Under the pieces are notes generated by a model. The model worked only from the letters and a program-made list of their open reading frames with translations. It made no database searches and was not told the DNA's origin. From Welwitschia mirabilis (Eukaryota > Gnetophyta > Gnetopsida > Welwitschiales): 21,335 nt of DNA. Each line of letters opens with the position of its first letter. The first letter of the stretch is position 1. The position numbers were made by a program, and so were the translations under genes. Positions 9,800 to 19,560 of this stretch are shown here, piece by piece. Location: positions 205,984,993 to 206,006,327 of the forward strand of contig JBOZIK010000001.1 in the NCBI GenBank assembly GCA_051453625.1. Direction: 5' to 3'.

Positions 9800-10701
9800 A
9801 AAAATCATCAGCCAAGGTTAATAGCCAAAACAAGTTAAATCAATAACTTATCACAAAACTTAGATAAGAGAAAATGGTTATGATACAAAGTGCTTAAGAC
9901 AATACTAACATGAGGTGTATGTATCCTAAATAGATCATAAAAAGTTTATTGATACATGAGAACAACCTTAGAAGAACTACATGAACATTGAAATCACTCA
10001 AAAATAAAGAGTATTCGAGATGTAAAAGATAAGGACCATGCAAGAAAATAAAAGAAAACCAATAACTATACAATAATGAAATAAAGGCAATGAAATCATT
10101 CCAGAATAAAAATGAAGATTCAAGTACCTCTAAATATTCTAAGGCTTTAAGGTTTTAAGGCTTATCCAACCTCTAAGATTTGGTAGCGAAGGCTTCTTAA
10201 GATAAGAAATGAAAGGGAAAGAGGATCTTATTTATAGCTAAGGATGTGGAATACAAAAGAACATGAGAATAAAAAGAGAAATCATCATAAAGGAGGGTGG
10301 TGAAGGTGGTGAAAGTGGTAGAACCCCCTTATTTAATTCCTTACTAAGAAACTTGATGCATTAATATCATAATAATAAATAGCAATGTTCATCATGCAAT
10401 TATTACAATAGCGAGTAATTTCAAAAAATCACTTTTAAGATATTTTTCAATTTAAATAGATACAAGCGTAATAGTTATGATAATTTAATCACTAAAGAAT
10501 CATAATTAAATCAGTAAGAAATTTCAATAAATGTAATATTATTATTATTTCAAAATGTGAGGAATTATAGCACAAAATTTTTATGATAAAATTACACCAC
10601 TTACATCAAAAAATAAATACATGAAATAATTAAAATAGCTAGAGGATCTATAAGATTAAGAATTATTTATAATTTTGGACCTTTAAAGTTTAAACATGAC
10701 A
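9800..10701 (-). mobile_element. Ty3/gypsy-like LTR, minus strand (inner end approximate)
   Basis: Directly after the polypurine tract on the minus strand, the sequence starts TGTCATGTTTAAAC at 10701, the expected TG start of a 3' LTR. Further along it contains a clean TATA box (TATAAATA) and a leader-like segment with pyrimidine-rich tracts and GAAGCCTTCGCTACC. The far end was not resolved: I saw no clear terminal CA with a duplicated target, so 9800 is an estimate set by the terminal exon beyond it. No partner LTR was found in the window. The assignment rests on the adjacent polypurine signature, which is the stronger evidence. Confidence 0.4.
10229..10236 (-). promoter_or_regulatory. TATA box inside the gypsy-like LTR
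   Basis: The minus strand reads TATAAATA in the context GCTATAAATAAGATCC, a strong plant core-promoter match. About 30 bases downstream the sequence becomes CT-rich, as expected around a transcription start. It would drive minus-strand transcription toward 9800. Confidence 0.5.
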
Positions 10702-10750
10702 TTATCTACTCCTTAAGAGGTTTCATCCTCAAAACGAGAGCTGTAAAACA
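10702..10750 (-). mobile_element. Ty3/gypsy-like pol end and polypurine tract
   Basis: On the minus strand, CGTTTTGAGGATGAAACC is followed by TCTTAAGGAGTAGATAAT and then TGTCATG. Many plant Ty3/gypsy elements end their polyprotein with a phrase encoding F-E-D-E, followed by an AAGGRGGGRGAAT polypurine tract and the TG of the 3' LTR. The order and spacing match, with transitions degrading the purine run. This makes the element minus-strand, with its coding part toward higher coordinates. Confidence 0.55.
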
Positions 10751-10938
10751 TCTATTTTATAATCTCCTAATTGTTCTACTTACAAATTTAAATTTATCTT
10801 CCTTCAACACTATATAAATTATTGAAAATGTTGTGTAAAGGCTTGCTAATTAATCATCATAATAAAACCAATCATATCTAATATCTAGAATAATAAAGCC
10901 TCTACAAATTCTCTTCTTCCTCTACCCTTCACTTGAAT

Positions 10939-11169
10939 TCATGGCATATACTCTTTAAAGGTTATATTTATGTGAACATCAACTTCAAAGTTTAGCAAAA
11001 GCTCTTTTAATATACATGAATTTCCAAGCTTTTCCATTTCCTTAGATAATGAGGTACAATTATCTTCCACTCTACATTGTTGTGTTCTTCTAACACCTCT
11101 CCGACAATTCCACTTATATAATCTAGTTGAATTTTTCAAGGTACAATATAGTACCCTAAATCCTAACAA
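10939..11169 (-). pseudogene. Unassigned open stretch upstream of the gypsy-like polypurine tract
   Basis: A 76-codon minus-strand frame with no ATG start (TTG context) includes RLYKWNCRRGVRR, CTSLSKEMEKLG and ELLLNFEVDVHI. Its position, just upstream of a gypsy-like polypurine tract on the same strand, suggests the tail of the pol polyprotein, where many plant gypsy elements carry a chromodomain. I cannot align it convincingly to a chromodomain. The stretch between 10750 and 10939 has stops in all frames. It could equally be a chance frame. Confidence 0.25.
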
Positions 11170-12150
11170 TCAAAGAAAAACAAAAAAAAATGTTTTAAAT
11201 ATGTTCAAGTTATAAGTTAATCTAGGAAATAATTGAAAGAACCATAGATGATATTCTTATTATTAAGAGATAAGTGGATACTAATCAAGTGTTATAATAA
11301 TTAGCCAAAACATCTACACATAGCATGTATAACATAAATAAGAGTTTTAAGTTAAGAAAATATTCTGTAAGCTTATATCAAATAAACATACTATTATTTC
11401 TAATTTAATTGAGAATAAGTAAAATCTAGCCTCATAAGCTTGAATACCTATTTTTATATTTTCAGTTTGGATTGTCTAGATATTTGGATCCTCACTGTAA
11501 CTTTAATTCTTTCAATAATATTGTCATGACTCAGGCTTTAACTTGGACTTATGAAGTACTAAAGGGTACTAATTCCTTTTTTTTTTCTTTTTTTAATGTT
11601 ACAACACATTAATTTACATGTTAGGATTAAACATTGCAGTGGAGTAATTTAGGTTAATACTATAAGACTTACCTCTTAGTTACCCATAAGATTCACATCA
11701 TGTGAACTATATCATGATAGCTCTCCTAACTAATACTAAAACCAATCTTAAGTTTAAATAGAAATCTTGATTAGAAGCACATCAGAGAAGTGTATAGGTT
11801 GTAATTTAGTGGTTAGTTATACCAACATTTAAGAAACGATACCTATGTAATCCTCATCCAAAGGAATTTAGAAGACATATAGTTCTATCTTGGACCCCGT
11901 TCTAATGTTCACCATTATGCATGAGTGTAAGATAAACTCAAGTAATACGTATCAGTAACATGTGACAATCTTAGGCACAAAAAAAATTTACAAAGAATAA
12001 TGCAAGAATTAAATATTCAAATCAACATCTATAGATATCATACATAAATTTATGTACATATGCATAATAGCTATATGTAAAGATATAGGAGAAAACTAGT
12101 CAAAAACTCTTGAGGTTACAACATCTAATCCTATTAAAGAATTCTAATGC
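11170..12150. other. AT-rich stretch without a recognised gene
   Basis: No coding segment is supported. It includes a T-rich tract (11576-11595) and a small inverted repeat AGTAC/GTACT near 11555-11570. The remainder is unassigned and may be old transposon sequence. Confidence 0.35.
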
Positions 12151-12189
12151 ATGAATGATAACAATACACATGTATATTAACATAAATTT

Positions 12190-12209
12190 TATATATATAT
12201 ATATATATG
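12190..12209. repeat. (TA)n microsatellite
   Basis: Ten uninterrupted TA units, followed after a short spacer by another short ATATATATA run (12218-12226). Confidence 0.95.
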
Positions 12210-12395
12210 TACCCAAATATATATATAAATATAGTGAATCCCTTAGTCACTTGGTCAAAATCATTATTAGTCATTCACCATTAGCAAGCATAAGATACTC
12301 CCTCATATCTCACTATAACATCTCAGTGGATGCTAATGATAGGGGAATATGTTATAATAGAGTATCATTATAGTAAACTCGTGCATAAATATGAT

Positions 12396-12397
<2 letters not shown>

Positions 12398-12436
<39 letters not shown>

Positions 12437-12536
12437 NNNNNNNNNNNNNNNNNNNNNNNNNNNNNNNNNNNNNNNNNNNNNNNNNNNNNNNNNNNNNNNN
12501 NNNNNNNNNNNNNNNNNNNNNNNNNNNNNNNNNNNN

Positions 12537-12605
<69 letters not shown>
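12398..12605. repeat. (AC)n microsatellite interrupted by a gap
   Basis: Pure AC dinucleotide repeat at 12398-12436 and 12537-12605, about 54 visible units, with no interruption in either flank. The N run between them lies wholly inside the repeat, so the true length is unknown. Apparent poly-Cys/Val and poly-Thr/His proteins here are translation artefacts. Confidence 0.97.
12437..12536. other. Assembly gap, exactly 100 N
   Basis: A run of exactly 100 N within a microsatellite is the usual placeholder for a gap of unknown size. Confidence 0.98.
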
Positions 12606-12606
<1 letters not shown>

Positions 12607-12609
12607 ATT

Positions 12610-13280
12610 TTGGCAAGTACCTCTTAGCTACTCCTTTTATAAAATAATACAATAATCCTAATAATATATAAATATAAAATGCCAAAGAGAATAGCCTATA
12701 TGCTACTAATTAAATTTCTAGTCTCAATAGACTTACATTAATAGAAGTCAAAGGATAAAGGTCACTAATTAAATGCCTAATTATTTTAATACACATCATC
12801 AAATAATCACTACTATTATATCATTGTATGCACAAGATAATAAGTAACTACTTGGAATATTTAATTTATATGCAAGAATATGTACAAGAGTACATATTTA
12901 AGAATACATATTTAGAAAGCATAAAGTATACTAGAAGCAACGCAATCATTGAAATACATGTTAAACCTACATTATTGTGTACTATACTATATGTACATAA
13001 TTGCATGAAATCATAGAAAAATCATTCACAAGCTAATGTGTATAATATATTGTACATTTAACTCTTAAATAAGAGATGTTTAAGCCTAAAAATATGGACA
13101 TTATGGTAGTATAACTAGTGGTCACTATTCCTTCATTTAGGAGGTAATGATACTTATAATCTAAGGGAAATATACAAATATTAGAATGTTGAGTTTGAAA
13201 TATCTCTTCCTTCAATACATTTTAAGGTAATAACTATACATGTCTACCTTTTATAAAAGATACGTAGTACTATGCACATG
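12610..13280. other. AT-rich stretch without a recognised gene
   Basis: Two short frames of about 60 codons (12828-13016 on +, 13033-13215 on -) show no motif and are probably chance. Repeated words such as TACATATTTA and AATACATATTTAG near 12890-12915 are local. Confidence 0.35.
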
Positions 13281-13284
13281 AGAT

Positions 13285-13795
13285 TACATAATTAAATATA
13301 ATATAATATTATCCATAACTATAATATATAATTATATAATCTAATATAATATCATATAATAATATAATTTAATATGATATAGCATAATATATGATACAAT
13401 AATATAATTTAATATAATGTATTATTATTATAATTTAATACATACATATACATATTATGCATATAATATAACTTAATATGAATTAATATAATGTTATGCA
13501 TACCATGTAATGTAATATATTATAATATATAAGAAATATAATATATTATAACATAAGATATAATATAATATATATATTATAATACAATATACACGCAAAA
13601 TAATATAATATTCTATAATACAACTTACTATAATATAATAAATAATATAATATAATGTAATGTAAATATAAATATAATATAATATAGTATAATATTACAT
13701 AATATTGGGTAATTATAATATAATATTTTATAAAATATTACAAGGTAATATAATATTATATTATAATATAATATAATGAAATACGACATTATATA
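13285..13795. repeat. TAATA-type AT low-complexity array
   Basis: About 500 bases made almost only of A and T, dominated by TATAATATAAT permutations of a five-base TAATA unit, with occasional G or C (ACACGC near 13590, TTGGG near 13705). The periodicity is loose, with seven- and ten-base variants. It may be an expanded minisatellite, and strand-slippage or cruciform structure is likely. Confidence 0.85.
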
Positions 13796-13799
13796 TGTT

Positions 13800-14730
13800 T
13801 ACAATGTACTTTAATAATGTAAATTATGTTTCTTGTGGTTTATGAGTTTGAAAAAAAGACTATGAGATGAATACCCTATAGAATAAGAGAGAAGCATAAT
13901 AAATACTAATACTTAGAATATAGCAATTTAAATTCTATAATATAGAATCACAACTAAACATAGAGAAGATGAAACTAGCACATTATTATTACAAATCACC
14001 TAGGCTTAGACTATTTAAATACACTTTAGCTATAGATAGTTTCTCTAATCCCTAATTTACATATCTACACTGATAATGTTTACTCAATATTTGTTCAAAA
14101 ATCTAGTTTTTTTTTTTTAATTATTTTGCTTTAGATTTTTATTGTATAAATATTTTAACTTCAAGCATAAGTAAAATAAGCTAGAAGACTATGGAATTAG
14201 TTAAGACTTAATTTTATAACATAATTAATTTTAAAATACCAAATCAGTGTCGACTAATGCTGGGGGCTAATATTTATTTTAATCTTCCCTTAGTAATTAG
14301 TACTTAGTAAGATGTATTCTCTTTTAAAACAAAAAGAGTGGAGAGGCTGAAATGAACACTTCATAGTATTGATCATTACTATTTTAATTGTTAAAAAAAA
14401 GAACCATTCTAATAAATCCTATGGTTAACACAGATAGTAACCAGGAATTCGGAACAAGTATAAAAGTATCCAACATACCAAAAATTTAACCTGGAGGCAA
14501 TGTACTTTCAATTCATAGAACTATTGGTTTAAGATTAAATAAAATTTATTAATAAAAGTGAAAGAATCTAATTGATAATGGAGACAAGAACTCAAGAATG
14601 ACAGGGGAATGTGTCTACTAGAAATCATGAAACCTTCTAGACTTTATAGATTTGGATCAAAATTAAAAAAAAACAACTGAGGAATAAGAAGCAAAACAAA
14701 ACCTTTAGATCATTTATGAGAACATCTAGA
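13800..14730. other. AT-rich stretch without a recognised gene
   Basis: No coding segment is supported. A slightly unusual CTGGGGGCTAATA stretch at about 14260-14272 stands out in composition. It could be a remnant of an older element, but no partner structure is visible. Confidence 0.35.
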
Positions 14731-14733
14731 TGA

Positions 14734-15000
14734 TTGGCTTCCTCTTCTCTCCAATGTTTTCCTCTCAAATCAGGTGAAAGAGGAGGAGGTCATGGCTCTA
14801 AAACTAGTAAAGCACCTAAAATTGAATTCTTTATTGCTGAACTCTGCATGTTGCTAACTCCTTACACATCCTTACAGGAACCTCCTCTCCCCTACCGGAA
14901 TCTTGAACATGATCTTGAACCAAGCATTTTAGAAATTGCAGAGATCATTATCAGGGATGAAACTAAAACAAAACCAGAGAATAAAAGATCGAGATGATAA
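14734..15000 (+). other. Unassigned open stretch, possible exon remnant
   Basis: The + strand is open for 88 codons with higher GC than its surroundings, ending in two adjacent stops (14995-15000). It begins at a TTG, not an ATG. The predicted peptide includes GERGGGHGSKTSKAPKIEF, then IAELCMLLTPYTS and EPSILEIAEIIIRDETK, which look protein-like. Internal CAG motifs (before 14776 and before 14879) could be splice acceptors. The minus strand in register has four stops. No family is recognised. It may be a host-gene exon remnant or part of an old element. Confidence 0.3.
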
Positions 15001-15212
15001 TCTCTGCACTAATACCATTATTGAAAGAAAAGAATAAATACAAGTCTAGTCCTAGTACAGGAACTAGTTGGTTTAGCATTCTGTTCTTTAAGTGAACATA
15101 TCAGAAACGTAGAAGATGGAAAAATTGCATCAAAGAAAGGTTAAAAGAAATGAAGCAGCATAATAATTCACAACCTGAATATTATTTCGACAAAAAGGTA
15201 GACCCCGAAGAT

Positions 15213-15539
15213 TGATAAATCTCAAATTAAATTATATCTCTAAATATGCCATGTATATTTGTAATATTCTTAGGATATCTTTAGTTATTTTTTGTACTTA
15301 TTTAGGTCCACTAAATTAGTGGAGGTTTTTAGAAATATAATGTGTTAGAGGTTCACTAGGTTAGTGGAGGTTATTAGAGATGTAATGTATTAGAAGTTGA
15401 CTAAATTAGTGGATGTTATTAGAGATGTAATGTGTTAGAGGTACACTAAATTAGTGGAGATTATTAGAGGTGTAATATGTATATATATTTCTTAACCCAT
15501 TGATGAGAAACACAGAAAATGATTCCCACAAATTTTTCA
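15213..15539 (+). repeat. 5' LTR of the copia element
   Basis: Starts TGATAAAT and ends TTCA. It matches the 3' LTR closely from about 15234 onward, while the first 20 or so bases are poorly conserved, so the start is less certain. It contains four copies of a 45-bp repeat, then TATATATAT near 15480-15488 as likely TATA box, and the conserved tail TTCTTAACCCAT...ATGATTCCCACAAATT. Confidence 0.88.
15306..15485 (+). repeat. Four tandem 45-bp repeats in 5' LTR U3
   Basis: Units start at 15306, 15351, 15396 and 15441. Each contains a palindromic core whose best version is TCCACTAAATTAGTGGA (8-bp arms around one A). It is followed by a GGTTATTAGAGATGTAATGT-like spacer. The right arm TTAGTGGA is kept in all four units, while the left arm has diverged in units 2 to 4. 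The array ends directly at the TATA-like sequence, the position of enhancer repeats in other plant copia elements such as Tnt1. Confidence 0.9.
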
Positions 15540-15551
15540 TGGTATCAGAGC
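15540..15551 (+). other. Primer-binding site for initiator Met tRNA
   Basis: TGGTATCAGAGC is the exact 12-base complement of the 3' end of plant initiator methionine tRNA, as used by most plant copia elements. It begins directly at the end of the 5' LTR with no spacer, and fixes both the orientation of the element and the LTR boundary. Confidence 0.97.
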
Positions 15552-15654
15552 AGAGAAAAGAAAACCTTATCTAATTATTTTTTTTAGTTTTCTTCTTAAT
15601 TGAGCCTGATGCAATATATCCACCAGGGACGATGGAGGTGATAAAGGAAAGAAG

Positions 15655-16880
15655 ATGGCAGCACCCCTTGATCCTACTTCTCCGTATTACCTTCNNNNNN
15701 NNNNNNNNNNNNNNNNNNNNNNNNNNNNNNNNNNNNNNNNNNNNNNNNNNNNNNNNNNNNNNNNNNNNNNNNNNNNNNNNNNNNNNNNNNNNNNNNNNNN
15801 NNNNNNNNNNNNNNNNNNNNNNNNNNNNNNNNNNNNNNNNNNNNNNNNNNNNNNNNNNNNNNNNNNNNNNNNNNNNNNNNNNNNNNNNNNNNNNNNNNNN
15901 NNNNNNNNNNNNNNNNNNNNNNNNNNNNNNNNNNNNNNNNNNNNNNNNNNNNNNNNNNNNNNNNNNNNNNNNNNNNNNNNNNNNNNNNNNNNNNNNNNNN
16001 NNNNNNNNNNNNNNNNNNNNNNNNNNNNNNNNNNNNNNNNNNNNNNNNNNNNNNNNNNNNNNNNNNNNNNNNNNNNNNNNNNNNNNNNNNNNNNNNNNNN
16101 NNNNNNNNNNNNNNNNNNNNNNNNNNNNNNNNNNNNNNNNNNNNNNNNNNNNNNNNNNNNNNNNNNNNNNNNNNNNNNNNNNNNNNNNNNNNNNNNNNNN
16201 NNNNNNNNNNNNNNNNNNNNNNNNNNNNNNNNNNNNNNNNNNNNNNNNNNNNNNNNNNNNNNNNNNNNNNNNNNNNNNNNNNNNNNNNNNNNNNNNNNNN
16301 NNNNNNNNNNNNNNNNNNNNNNNNNNNNNNNNNNNNNNNNNNNNNNNNNNNNNNNNNNNNNNNNNNNNNNNNNNNNNNNNNNNNNNNNNNNNNNNNNNNN
16401 NNNNNNNNNNNNNNNNNNNNNNNNNNNNNNNNNNNNNNNNNNNNNNNNNNNNNNNNNNNNNNNNNNNNNNNNNNNNNNNNNNNNNNNNNNNNNNNNNNNN
16501 NNNNNNNNNNNNNNNNNNNNNNNNNNNNNNNNNNNNNNNNNNNNNNNNNNNNNNNNNNNNNNNNNNNNNNNNNNNNNNNNNNNNNNNNNNNNNNNNNNNN
16601 NNNNNNNNNNNNNNNNNNNNNNNNNNNNNNNNNNNNNNNTCCGTATTACCTTCATCTTGTTGACCATCCTAGAACGAACATCTATTAGGTGGCTTTGAAG
16701 GGTGATAATTATCAGAATGGAATAGCCATTAATCTTTCTTCTTAAGATCGGAGTGCTCTTGGTTCTTCCCTTAATGATGATCAATGGAATACAGTGCTTA
16801 ATATGTTTAAGTCACTTACTAATAATAATAATAAGACCTCCTTCACAAAAAAACTTTCTAATAAGTCTCTTTCTTCTTAG
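15655..16880 (+). pseudogene. copia gag, heavily truncated
   Basis: Gag begins at ATG 15655 with MAAPLDPTSPYYL, the standard N-terminal start of plant copia gag proteins, where SPYYLHPSD is typical. It is cut by the N run at 15695. After the run the same words recur (CCG TAT TAC CTT at 16641) and continue LVDHPRTNIY, a stop, VALKGDNYQNG, a second stop, then a Ser/Asn-rich linker that leads in frame into protease. The central gag domain and the CCHC zinc knuckle, normally some 200 residues here, are not visible. Either they were deleted or part of them lies in the gap. Stops at 16686 and 16878 and near 16743 block translation. Confidence 0.75.
15695..16639. other. Assembly gap, 945 N, with duplicated edges
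   Basis: The 14 bases before the run (15681-15694) and the 14 bases after it (16640-16653) are identical, TCCGTATTACCTTC. Joining the copies gives an uninterrupted gag N-terminal reading. The gap may therefore be a failed overlap of two contigs and not missing sequence. Confidence 0.9.
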
Positions 16881-17400
16881 ATATTAGATACCGGTGCTTC
16901 TTATCATATGACCAGTGATAAAAGTTTGTTCATTGATCTTCATGATATAATTCCTTCTCTGATTATTTTACCTAATGGAACAAATACTAACACCATTCAA
17001 GAAAGAATAGTGGTTTTTAATGATAATCTACAAGTTCAGCATGTATTATATGTTTTGTGTTTAAGTTGTAACTTAATCTCATTTGCTCAATTGATTAAAG
17101 ATCTTGATTGAATAGTCACATTAACTAACAAAATTTGTGTGATACAGGACCGTACTTCAAGGATGATGATTGGTGCGGGTAAAAAGAGGAATGGGGTCTA
17201 TGGCCTTCCGTTAGTGACGTTACATAGTGGGTGTTGTAATGGGGCATCTATAAACATATATTAAACATGACATCGTCGACTTGAGCATCCCTCTCATCAA
17301 CTAATTTCTTTTATTCCTAGTGTTGATTATCATGAGAATAAAGATGAACTTTGTGATTTTTTTTTAAATCAAAACAGATTTGTGATTCTTTTCTTGTTAT
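16881..17400 (+). pseudogene. copia protease and pre-integrase segment
   Basis: ILDTGASYHMTSD (from 16881) is the active-site motif of copia aspartic protease, with the catalytic Asp at 16887-16889 intact. The frame continues through LPNGTN and VLYVLCLSCNLIS, the expected flap and second half, to a stop at 17109. The same frame then reads NGVYGLPL and HRRLEHPSHQ (17271-), the His pair of the GAG_pre-integrase zinc-binding domain, with Gly changed to Glu. The Cys pair that follows has lost one Cys (ELCDFF). Extra stops lie just before HRRLEHP. This segment is all in one frame. Confidence 0.85.
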
Positions 17401-18120
17401 TTCTAGTAATTTTACTGCAATTTTTGAGTTGATTCATTATGATGTTTGGGGCCCTTACATTCATCTTCATGTGGTGTCTCTTATTTTTTGAAATAGTGGA
17501 TGATTATTTTCGGGGAGTTTGGATATACTTGATGGTCAATAAAACTAAGGTTGACAAAATTATTAAAATTTTTTGTGCTATGGCTCAGACTCAGTTCAAT
17601 CAAAGGGTTGAATGGGTTACCTTTGATAATGGAACTAAATTTACTTCTTTCAATAATTATTTTGAGAAATAAGGGATTTATTTAAGAGTTGTTGTATTGG
17701 TACCCCATAACAAAATGATACGGTAAAACAAAAACACCATCATATACTTAATGTTACCTAGGCCCTCTGTTTTCAAGTAAATTTGCAACTTGATTTTTGG
17801 CGAGAATGTATTCTTACTGTAGGTTATTCCATAAATCGAAACCCAACACCCCTTCATAAAGGAAAAACCCCCAATGAGATTATTTTTAGGTATCCCCCAT
17901 CCTATAATCATGTATTTTTGGGTATCTTTGCTTTACATCTAAAATTATTTAGAATCAAAATAAATTCAATTCTCATAGTTGAAAATGTATATTTATTGGA
18001 TAACCCCATGGAAAAAAGGGGTGGTGATTCTATGATCTTGAAAATGGAGATTTTTTTATTTCTTAAGATGTGATTTTCTATGAAAATAAATTTCCATTTA
18101 ATCAATCTCAATCCCAATAA
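17400..18120 (+). pseudogene. copia integrase core, broken
   Basis: The integrase catalytic core is split over several frames. IHYDVWGPY (first catalytic Asp, 17441-17443) is in one frame. EIVDDYFRGVW and FDNGTKF (second Asp, 17625-17627; usually SDNGTEF) are in another. After a one-base loss near 17690, GTP, a stop, QNDTVKQKHHH continues, where the catalytic Glu of GRVERKH is replaced by Lys (17726-17728). FWRECILTVGY and TPLHKGKTPNEI follow, and later YDLENGDFF and DVIFYENKFPF in a third frame. At least four frameshifts occur between 17385 and 18031. DNA strand transfer would be impossible even if translated. Confidence 0.88.
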
Positions 18121-19560
18121 TCTTCGACTGCTCCTGCGTACTTCTTGACATATCTAGCGGCTTTTGATTCTGATTTATTGGTTTCTTAGTTGGCTCCCTC
18201 TAATTCACCTCCTACCGTAGCCCTAGAATCTATTACTTTAACTAGTAATAATGCGAAGAGGAGTGATGTTGCCTCCTCTACGTCCCTTATTAATGATACT
18301 CAATAGCCTTTGGATGAAGCTACTTGCTGTGGTTCTTGAGAAAGGCAACCCTCAGTTCGATTATGGAATTATATTTGTTACACAGTCTGATGCTTAGACC
18401 TCATCTCCTCTTTGACACCACCTGCATCCTCACCTTCCTTAGGTACATAGTATCCTCTTGTTAATTATGTTACTTGCAATAATTTTTCTGCTCCCCATGC
18501 TTATTTCTTAGCAGCTATCACTGTGGGGCATGATCCTACATGTTTTTCCGAGGCTATTGGTGATCCTACATGGCGTAAAGCCATGCGCAAAGAGATTGAA
18601 GCTCTCAAGAATAGAAAGACTTGGGTCATTGAGGATTTCCCACCTAGTAAGAAGGCCATTGGGTGTAAGTGGGTGTATAAGATCAAGTACAAATCTGATG
18701 ATACTATTGAGCATTACAAGGCTTATTTTGTTATTCTCAAAAACAATCAAGTGGAAAGTATTAATTACAATGAAACTTTTGCCCCTATTGCAAAAATGAT
18801 TTCTATTTGTGTTTTTTTAGCTTTGGCTATTATTCGTAACTGGGAACTACAACAAATGGATGTTCATAATGCCTTTCTTCATGATGATGTGGATGAGGAA
18901 TTATACATGACGTTTTCTTCTAGTTTCTCGAGTTCTTCTCCTATGAAAGTCTGTCATCTTTAGAAGTCTCTTTATGACCTTCATCAAGCATCATAAAATT
19001 GGTTTGCTAAACTTGCCATTACTCTTAACGCTTTTGGTTTTACTCAGTCATATATGGATTATTCCCTTTTTTCTTTTAAGTGCAATAATATTAAGCTTCA
19101 TATTATGGTTTATGTTGACAATTTAATTATTGCAGGCAATAACTTTAACGCAATTGCTAATTTTAAATCATATTTGAGTGCCTGTTTTTATATGAAAGAG
19201 GGAGCCTTGAAGTATTTTCTTGGTATTGAGATTACCCGTGGTCCTGAAGGTCTTTTTCTTTCTCAACACAAGTATGCATTGGATATTATTTCAGAGGCTG
19301 ATTTACTTGGTGCCAAACCATGTGATTTTCTTATTGAACAATACCATCAGCTTGCAGTTGCTACTAGGCCTGATTATGCTCATCCTAATTGCTATTGATG
19401 GCTAGTTGGTTGTCTTGTCTATTTGATCATTACTCATCTGGAACTTTTCTATGTGGTTCATACTCTTGTTCAATTTATGCAGCATCCCAAGTATGCTCAT
19501 TAGAATGCTGCACTTCATGTATTACGATACCTTAAAGGCCATCCTAGCTAAGGACTTTTT
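18121..19560 (+). pseudogene. copia linker and reverse transcriptase, frame-intact but inactive
   Basis: From 18031 to 20010 a single frame is kept, broken only by nonsense codons. After a Ser/Pro/Thr-rich linker come HDPTCFSEAIGDPTWRKAM, KTWVIEDFPP, CKWVYKIKYK, QMDVHNAFLHDDVDEELYM (first catalytic Asp at 18859-18861), KSLYDLHQAS and YVDNLIIAGN (19111-). The catalytic YVDD box has become YVDN, with the second Asp changed to Asn at 19120-19122, consistent with a G-to-A change. KYFLGIEI and the thumb-like region follow. A stop at 18961 precedes KSLYDL. Motif order and spacing match copia reverse transcriptase throughout. Confidence 0.92.

Noticed and set aside
12333-12685. Cys/Val-rich and Thr/His-rich proteins on both strands
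   Set aside because: Translation of the (AC)n microsatellite plus N.
13033-13215. 60-codon minus-strand frame
   Set aside because: No motif, no coding neighbours and AT-rich composition; probably chance.
15632-16784. Frames of about 345-365 codons on both strands
   Set aside because: Mostly N from the 15695-16639 gap. Only the short gag start at 15655 and the part after 16640 are real.
17678-18117. Minus-strand frames overlapping integrase
   Set aside because: Antisense shadows of the copia integrase, whose + strand motifs are clear.
18501-18799. Minus-strand frames and a second + frame in reverse transcriptase
   Set aside because: Shadows of the frame carrying the reverse transcriptase motifs.
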